A stretch of 61,349 nt of DNA, taken from IMG/VR virus record IMGVR_UViG_3300028383_000142, positions 1 through 61,349 of that record; one strand, 5' to 3'. The notes beneath the pieces were generated by a model that was not told the DNA's origin, made no database searches, and worked only from the letters and a program-made list of their open reading frames with translations. Below, in pieces: positions 59,872-61,349 of this stretch (the stretch's first letter is position 1; each line of letters begins with the position of its first letter). A program made the position numbers and the translations under genes. Source of the DNA: a virus.

Positions 59872-60348
59872 TCAGTAATTCAGACCGTACGAGTACTCGG
59901 TTGTTCCGTTTACTCGTGTGGCAGTCAGCTTCTCACATCGGTTGTTTCCACTCGCGACATAAGACACATGTACCCATCCGGAGTTCGGATCCTCTGGATC
60001 AAAGTATTCGAGAATCAACTGATCAAACGTCAGGTTGTCCCCGATCCATTGAGCAACTTCCCCGGTCGGCACACCCGGAACCTCAAGGTCGACTGCCTGA
60101 CCGGTCCGATGCTGGGATCTCGGTGAACCGCCGATCGCAGAGTTGAGTGCTTCGGACCGATAACCCGACGTAATGATCGTCGGTCCAAAGTGATCGCGCA
60201 CCGGTTGTGCCACGTTCTGAAACAGGACGATCGCATTGTTCAGATGCTGGTCAGTCGGAGTATTGTCGATACCACGACGTGCGGCGGTCTGACTTTTTAG
60301 ATACTCACGGAGAGTAAAGTTTTCTGATAGTCTTGAGTTCAGGTCCAT
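59872..60348 (-). CDS. M15-family peptidase (D-alanyl-D-alanine carboxypeptidase type endolysin)
   Basis: 158 residues from ATG 60348; a GTG six bases earlier is the alternative. TIITSGYRSEALNSAIGGSP, then SQHRTGQAVDLEV gives the His and Asp zinc ligands (SxHxxGxAxD), and GWVHVSYV the third ligand His. This is the peptidase M15_3/VanY fold that cleaves peptidoglycan stem peptides. No signal peptide. Starts eight bases after the stop of the 86-residue gene. Candidate lysis enzyme, or an entry enzyme if packaged. Confidence 0.88.
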   Translation of the reverse strand: MDLNSRLSENFTLREYLKSQTAARRGIDNTPTDQHLNNAIVLFQNVAQPVRDHFGPTIITSGYRSEALNSAIGGSPRSQHRTGQAVDLEVPGVPTGEVAQWIGDNLTFDQLILEYFDPEDPNSGWVHVSYVASGNNRCEKLTATRVNGTTEYSYGLNY

Positions 60349-60354
60349 GGTCAC

Positions 60355-60615
60355 TCACCCCTCTCCTTTGTATATCTTGTACAAATGATCCTCGAACTGC
60401 TCGACTTTCTCGACACGATTCGGCCAATAGATGTACTCCTTTGAGGGATTGGCCTTTAGCTGATTCAGCAGTGGAGTAATCGCATTGTACAACTTGTTCA
60501 CGCGTTCCTCAAGAGAAGTAGCTTCCTCTACCTGAGTCGAGAGTTGCTGCACCGCTTCGAGTTCGTCCTCGTTGACGGCAGTAAAACCAAAGTCGAATAG
60601 ATTGTCATCAGACAT
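60355..60615 (-). CDS. Conserved T4-like phage small protein
   Basis: 86 residues. LFDFGFTAVNEDELEAVQQL, EERVNKLYNAITPLLNQLKA, YIYWPNRVEKVEQFEDHLYK form an acidic helical protein conserved in T4-like marine phages (from memory). Unknown function. Its 3' end carries a GGAGAGGGG ribosome site for the M15 gene. Confidence 0.6.
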   Translation of the reverse strand: MSDDNLFDFGFTAVNEDELEAVQQLSTQVEEATSLEERVNKLYNAITPLLNQLKANPSKEYIYWPNRVEKVEQFEDHLYKIYKGEG

Positions 60616-60617
60616 AA

Positions 60618-60806
60618 TTAGTCTCTTAACTCATTGGGTTTGTTCACCGTAACCGTGAAGGGTACCTTACTCAGTCCCCGAGCACGTCGAACCGCACGAT
60701 CCACACGATCATTTTCCCGATCCGGATCCCGAATGTATCGGTTCATACGATCGACATCGGCTCCAGTGACTTTCACGACGCCGAATGCGTCTGACTGTAC
60801 AGCCAT
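60618..60806 (-). CDS. Small basic protein of unknown function
   Basis: 62 residues. AFGVVKVTGADVDRMNRYIR DPDRENDRVDRAVRRARG is a compact charged helical motif resembling a protein common to T4-like marine phages next to the 86-residue protein. Unknown function. Confidence 0.55.
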   Translation of the reverse strand: MAVQSDAFGVVKVTGADVDRMNRYIRDPDRENDRVDRAVRRARGLSKVPFTVTVNKPNELRD

Positions 60807-60807
60807 G

Positions 60808-61029
60808 TCAGTATACCTTACAGAACGGTCGAATCGTCACGACGTACTGCTCGCCGTCGAGTGTACCCTCGAACTGTCGTGATGCGTCCGGGGAGACTCG
60901 ACCCTCACTGGATTCGGTCAGGATACCGCACACCTCGACGCGTGTATGATCGCCCATCTCGTATGAGGAACACGTCGCCTGACCGGTCGAACACGTGATG
61001 ACTGCTGTAAGAAAAAGTTCTGCTAACAT
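60808..61029 (-). CDS. Small probably secreted protein with cysteines
   Basis: 73 residues from ATG 61029 (MLAELFLTAVITCSTGQATC). The hydrophobic start fits a short signal peptide with cleavage near GQA, leaving a domain with about four cysteines (ATCSSYEM, VEVCGIL, RPFCKVY) that could form disulfides in the periplasm. Starts with TAATG overlap on the upstream tail gene. No family recognised. Confidence 0.5.
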   Translation of the reverse strand: MLAELFLTAVITCSTGQATCSSYEMGDHTRVEVCGILTESSEGRVSPDASRQFEGTLDGEQYVVTIRPFCKVY

Positions 61030-61349
61030 TATCGAATCTCCACCCATGACAGCGAAGCAAAGGCATTCTTGGACGCAGATACACATGCTATCGCAATTGT
61101 AAATGTCTGCCCTTCGGTACCCAAGTTATTTCGCCCAAGCTGAAGAAGAGCCTCGTCGGGAAATACCACTGCCCGATTGTTTCCGGCAGGGAGGAATCCC
61201 GTCTGAAGCGCCTCGCCACCCGTGAAGGTCGTGGCCTCGTAGTCGTACTCACAGAAGCTGCGAGGAGATACGTCCTGCCAGTTCGCACCCGTGAGAGTGG
61301 TGTTCCTCAGTACCTTGTAGTAGATCGCCGTGTTGTCGAGTGTCGCTGC
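61029..61349 (-). CDS. C-terminal end of a tail/structural protein (5' end outside window)
   Basis: 107 codons (106 residues and the stop) are visible on the minus strand, open to the window edge, ending TAA at 61031-61029. SFCEYDYEATTFTGGEALQT GFLP, FPDEALLQLGRNN, QTFTIAIACVSASKNAFASL SWVEIR: this is a C-terminal pattern seen in phage tail or fibre proteins. A longer protein is expected to the right. Confidence 0.6.
   Translation of the reverse strand, partial: AATLDNTAIYYKVLRNTTLTGANWQDVSPRSFCEYDYEATTFTGGEALQTGFLPAGNNRAVVFPDEALLQLGRNNLGTEGQTFTIAIACVSASKNAFASLSWVEIR

Overview
The window is about 61 kb from the virion-structure half of a T4-like (Straboviridae/Kyanoviridae-type) contractile-tailed phage. 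The signs are T4-type baseplate genes in phage order (gp48, gp53, gp27, gp5, PAAR spike, gp25, gp6, gp8), head genes (gp4), tail genes (gp26 and a gp29-like tape measure), DNA-transaction genes (gp32, gp59, gp33) and the T4 late-promoter box TATAAATA at ten places. The protein families (a lysozyme-less gp5, a cysteine-free gp32, a DUF4815 giant, long beta-rich adhesins) look like the cyanophage / alphaproteobacterial-phage branch of the T4 superfamily, not coliphage T4. A circularly permuted tmRNA gene with an 'AND...' tag fits an alphaproteobacterial host best, with a cyanobacterium as the alternative. The host is an inference.

Layout. 1-25,400: adhesin and tail-fibre region, nearly all on the minus strand. 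It holds a partial fibre with an arabinofuranosidase-like domain, an HNH endonuclease, a C-type-lectin protein that looks like a diversity-generating-retroelement target, two leucine-rich-repeat proteins, a beta-helix tailspike-like protein, two large paralogous proteins and one isolated plus-strand PA14 protein. 25,400-42,200: the baseplate, a run of tightly packed minus-strand genes from gp48 down to the 2158-residue DUF4815 protein. 42,250-47,900: a plus-strand block of gp4, a possible end protector, a tube-fold protein, gp26 with a predicted -1 frameshift extension, and the tape measure, closed by a terminator. 47,960-55,730: minus-strand gp32, gp59, gp33, a SleB-type hydrolase, a conserved unknown, and two proteins with capsid-targeting-like N-termini. 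55,740-61,349: three tRNAs (Ser, Trp, Asn), many small unknown genes, a permuted tmRNA with its own terminator, an M15 peptidase, and at the right edge the end of another tail protein.

How the parts work together. The late genes appear to be served by TATAAATA promoters that need gp33 (encoded here), gp55 and the gp45 clamp (both outside the window). gp32 and gp59 couple single-stranded DNA to helicase loading. The gp26/frameshift/tape-measure trio has the layout of the tail-assembly chaperone system of lambda-like phages. Two possible lysis or entry enzymes (SleB-type hydrolase and M15 peptidase) lie far apart. The tRNAs and tmRNA suggest the phage tunes or rescues host translation.

Most notable: the permuted phage tmRNA with tag ANDEVYTQAA; the UUUUUUC slippery site at the end of gp26; the lectin-type variable protein with no reverse transcriptase in the window; an LRR adhesin whose N-terminal domain is split by one in-frame stop; two probable internal (injected) virion proteins, one with ADP-ribosyltransferase-like features; and a perfect sigma70 promoter pointing antisense across gp4.
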